Source: JABHVE01 sp047517625
GTDB lineage: Bacteria; Pseudomonadota; Alphaproteobacteria; UBA2966; CAIVPW01
NCBI GenBank assembly: GCA_047517625.1
Contig: JAKZSO010000185.1
Span: 1 to 5,324, forward strand
Direction of reading: 5' to 3'
DNA length: 5,324 nt
Below, piece by piece: positions 5,006 to 5,324 of this stretch. The position numbers and the translations under genes were made by a program. The notes under the pieces are model-generated. The model was given only the letters and a program-made list of their open reading frames with translations, was not told the origin of the DNA and searched no databases. Position 1 is the first letter of the stretch. Each line of letters begins with the position of its first letter.

Positions 5006-5324
5006 ATGCAGGTAACTGAAACCAGCACGGACGGGCTCAAGCGCGAATATAAGATCATCGTCGAGGCAAGCGATGTGAAAGGCCGCATTACCGCGCGCCT
5101 GGAGCAGCTGCGGAATACGATTCAACTGCCGGGTTTCAGACCGGGCAAGGTCCCGGTTTCGTTGCTGCGCAAGCGCTACGGCAACTCGGTGATGGGCGAA
5201 ATCCTGGAGGAGACGGTCAACACGTCGTCCCAGGCCGCCATCGTCGAAAAAGAATTGCGCCCGGCGCTGCAGCCCGATATCAAAATCGAAGAATTCAAAG
5301 AGGGCAAGGACCTCACCTACACCA
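5006..5324 (+). CDS. tig: Trigger factor, N-terminal part (cut by window edge)
   Basis: The first 106 codons of the ribosome-associated chaperone and peptidyl-prolyl isomerase that binds nascent chains at the exit tunnel. The start MQVTET is the usual alphaproteobacterial trigger factor beginning. The ribosome-binding signature GFRPGKVP is at residues 43-50, followed by LLRKRYGNSVMGEILEE (53-69) and LRPALQP (84-90), so the ribosome-binding domain is intact as far as seen. The PPIase and C-terminal chaperone domains are outside the window. ATG 5006 is preceded by AGAGTGGA with 5 nt spacing. The ATG at 5001 is in another frame and stops at once. The gene begins 63 nt after the tRNA with no clear promoter or terminator between, so readthrough from the tRNA promoter is possible. 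In this class tig is usually followed by clpP and clpX. Confidence 0.95.
   Translation, partial: MQVTETSTDGLKREYKIIVEASDVKGRITARLEQLRNTIQLPGFRPGKVPVSLLRKRYGNSVMGEILEETVNTSSQAAIVEKELRPALQPDIKIEEFKEGKDLTYT

Noticed and set aside
4178..5125. Minus-strand open frame of 315 codons running across the tRNA, the nnr 3' end and the tig start
   Set aside because: It crosses a real tRNA and two real genes on the other strand, so it is a shadow of their composition. Its segment over the tRNA (AGGTRTPKPEG-like) is a known annotation artefact of antisense tRNA-Leu.
1..5324. Search for CRISPR arrays, retron-like or toxin-antitoxin modules
   Set aside because: No regularly spaced repeats, reverse transcriptase motifs or recognisable small toxin pairs were seen on either strand.

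Overview
The window looks like a piece of a GC-rich alphaproteobacterial chromosome, probably from the Rhodospirillales side of the class. This rests on the order nnr, tRNA-Leu(UAG), tig, on an alphaproteobacterial-type trigger factor N-terminus, and on the YcjX/DUF697 pair. The genus cannot be fixed from the sequence. From about position 845 on, the DNA is strongly GC-rich (46 of 60 bases G+C in 3661-3720). The left 0.7 kb is much poorer (26 of 60 in 601-660, 27 of 60 in 661-720), which suggests acquired DNA beside a conserved core block.

Left region, 1-844. The end of an IS5-family insertion sequence (transposase C-terminus plus right end) enters from the left edge. It abuts, and appears to have cut off, the 3' part of a leftward gene for a TIGR02391-like (Ymh/abortive-infection-associated) protein. 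The coding frame of that gene runs about 30 nt into the IS before stopping. The stretch 613-844 holds the 5' flank of that gene, a doubtful 54-codon open frame and a GC hairpin just upstream of the next gene.

Middle region, 845-4804. Three rightward genes are packed as a probable operon: a YcjX-type P-loop GTPase with a TTG start, a DUF697/YcjF-like two-helix membrane protein 18 nt downstream, and the two-domain NAD(P)HX repair enzyme Nnr 9 nt further on. YcjX and DUF697 proteins are a recurrent pair linked to envelope stress. Nnr is metabolic housekeeping and its presence here is probably positional. The junction between the DUF697 gene and nnr carries a perfect 10-bp tandem duplication. Removing one copy in silico gives a classic ATGA stop/start overlap, so the junction looks recently altered.

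Right region, 4805-5324. A complete tRNA-Leu with anticodon UAG and an encoded CCA has a plausible -10 box in front of it. The first 106 codons of trigger factor (tig) follow and run off the right edge. I found no CRISPR array, phage module or clearly new multi-gene system. The most informative points are the IS/TIGR02391 junction and the duplication before nnr.
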